Part shown: piece after piece, positions 63,485-64,000 of the stretch
Layout of the letters: each line of letters opens with the position of its first letter
Numbering within the stretch: position 1 is the first letter of the stretch
Virus record (IMG/VR): IMGVR_UViG_3300027733_000039
Span: 1 to 64,000 of that record
Source: a virus
Length of the DNA: 64,000 bases
Strand: one strand, 5' to 3'
Notes under the pieces: generated by a model
Database searches by the model: none
Seen by the model: only the letters and a program-made list of their open reading frames with translations
Told to the model about the DNA's origin: nothing
Program-made: the position numbers and the translations under genes

Positions 63485-64000
63485 GTGCTTACAGACGACG
63501 AACTAGACGAAAACCTTTTAGCCGAAGACGTAGCCGAAGAGTTAGACGAGACTTCGGCAGAGTTTCTTGACGAACTGGTTAAACGCATTATTGTTTTTAC
63601 TGAAGAGTTTTGCGATATTGAACTCTTTCCATACCAAGTTCCTATTGCTTATCGCTTAATTGAATCTGTCATTCTTGGTGACGGCGAAGAAATAACTGTT
63701 GTAGCAACACGTCAGAGTGGTAAGTCTGAAGTGCTCTCTAATGTCATGGCTTCTATGATGGTTATCTTGCCTAAGTTGGCAAAGGTGTACCCAACATGGT
63801 TAGAGAAGTTTGAACGAGGTTTTTGGTGTGGAGTGTTTGCTCCTGTGGAAGACCAAGCCGACACTGTCTTTAGTCGTATCGTTGGCAAGTTAACAAGTGA
63901 GCATGCTCTTGACTTCCTCTTAGACCCTGAGATTGATGACAAAGCCACATCAGGTGGAGCACGAGGTAAGGGACGCATCATCACTCTGAAGCACTCAGGT
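63485..64000 (+). CDS. terL: Terminase large subunit, 3' truncated
   Basis: 172 residues are visible from a GTG at 63485; the frame stays open to the end of the window. After an acidic N-terminus, DIELFPYQVPIAYRLIES and EEITVVATRQSGKSEVLSNV are the adenine-binding and Walker A region of phage terminases. FWCGVFAPVEDQADTVFSRI fits the next ATPase segment. The nuclease domain lies beyond the window. It cuts and pumps DNA into proheads. Confidence 0.8.
   Translation, partial: MLTDDELDENLLAEDVAEELDETSAEFLDELVKRIIVFTEEFCDIELFPYQVPIAYRLIESVILGDGEEITVVATRQSGKSEVLSNVMASMMVILPKLAKVYPTWLEKFERGFWCGVFAPVEDQADTVFSRIVGKLTSEHALDFLLDPEIDDKATSGGARGKGRIITLKHSG

Overview
This window looks like most of one arm of a tailed double-stranded DNA phage that infects an actinobacterium. 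The phage assignment rests on a replication module (DnaB-type helicase, DnaG-type primase, family A polymerase, RecA, several nucleases), an array of tail-fibre or adhesin genes, a peptidoglycan peptidase and the start of a large terminase. The host assignment rests on two WhiB-type iron-sulfur proteins, a family largely restricted to Actinobacteria and their phages, and on leaderless -10 promoters. Long Thr/Ser linkers in two exported proteins recall Acidimicrobiia-type surface proteins, so a freshwater or marine member of that group is possible (inference only). No integrase, capsid or portal gene is visible, so lifestyle and virion type stay open.

Layout. 1-11.8 kb (+): a tightly overlapping DNA replication and recombination operon that ends with a clavaminate-synthase-type Fe(II)/2-oxoglutarate oxygenase. 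11.8-16.3 kb (+): a SpoVS-like protein and a run of small, basic, unrecognised proteins. 16.3-22.9 kb (+): unrecognised proteins, a deoxynucleotidase-like HAD protein, WhiB 1, a strong terminator, a membrane-anchored lytic transglycosylase-like protein, a small HTH protein and a glycosyltransferase. 22.9-34.9 kb (-): one long operon with WhiB 2, a DUF932 protein, a LysM membrane protein, many small acidic proteins, a second SNF2-type helicase, a DUF6011 protein, a metallopeptidase and a DUF2786 protein. 34.9-35.9 kb: about 1 kb without genes, holding stem-loops, iterons and a DnaA-box cluster, probably a replication origin. 35.9-40.4 kb (+): an accessory cassette of leaderless genes with two ParB-like proteins, two paralogues of unknown function, an ADP-ribosyltransferase-like protein, an FmdB-like zinc ribbon and small membrane proteins. 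40.4-41.7 kb (-): a methyltransferase and a PhyH-type oxygenase. 41.7-44.3 kb (+): small genes and a large exported surface protein. 44.3-61.6 kb (+): tail-fibre/adhesin genes, eight with glycine-rich domains, plus two more 2-oxoglutarate oxygenases. 61.6-64 kb (+): M15 peptidase, KTSC protein, three small proteins and the 5' end of terL.

The most striking signal is in the minus-strand operon. Eleven of its genes are preceded by a modular structured leader. Each leader has a small hairpin whose loop is GAGG and whose 3' arm completes the Shine-Dalgarno sequence, with arms that change in compensating pairs. Upstream of it lie two or three larger hairpins whose sequences differ but whose pairing is kept. 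Nearly all non-Watson-Crick positions in the long stem read as G-U on the transcribed strand. This looks like an undescribed family of structured translation-control elements. A second genome-wide pattern is a TANNNT hexamer that starts exactly 12 nt before the start codon of at least 15 plus-strand genes, which predicts leaderless transcripts.
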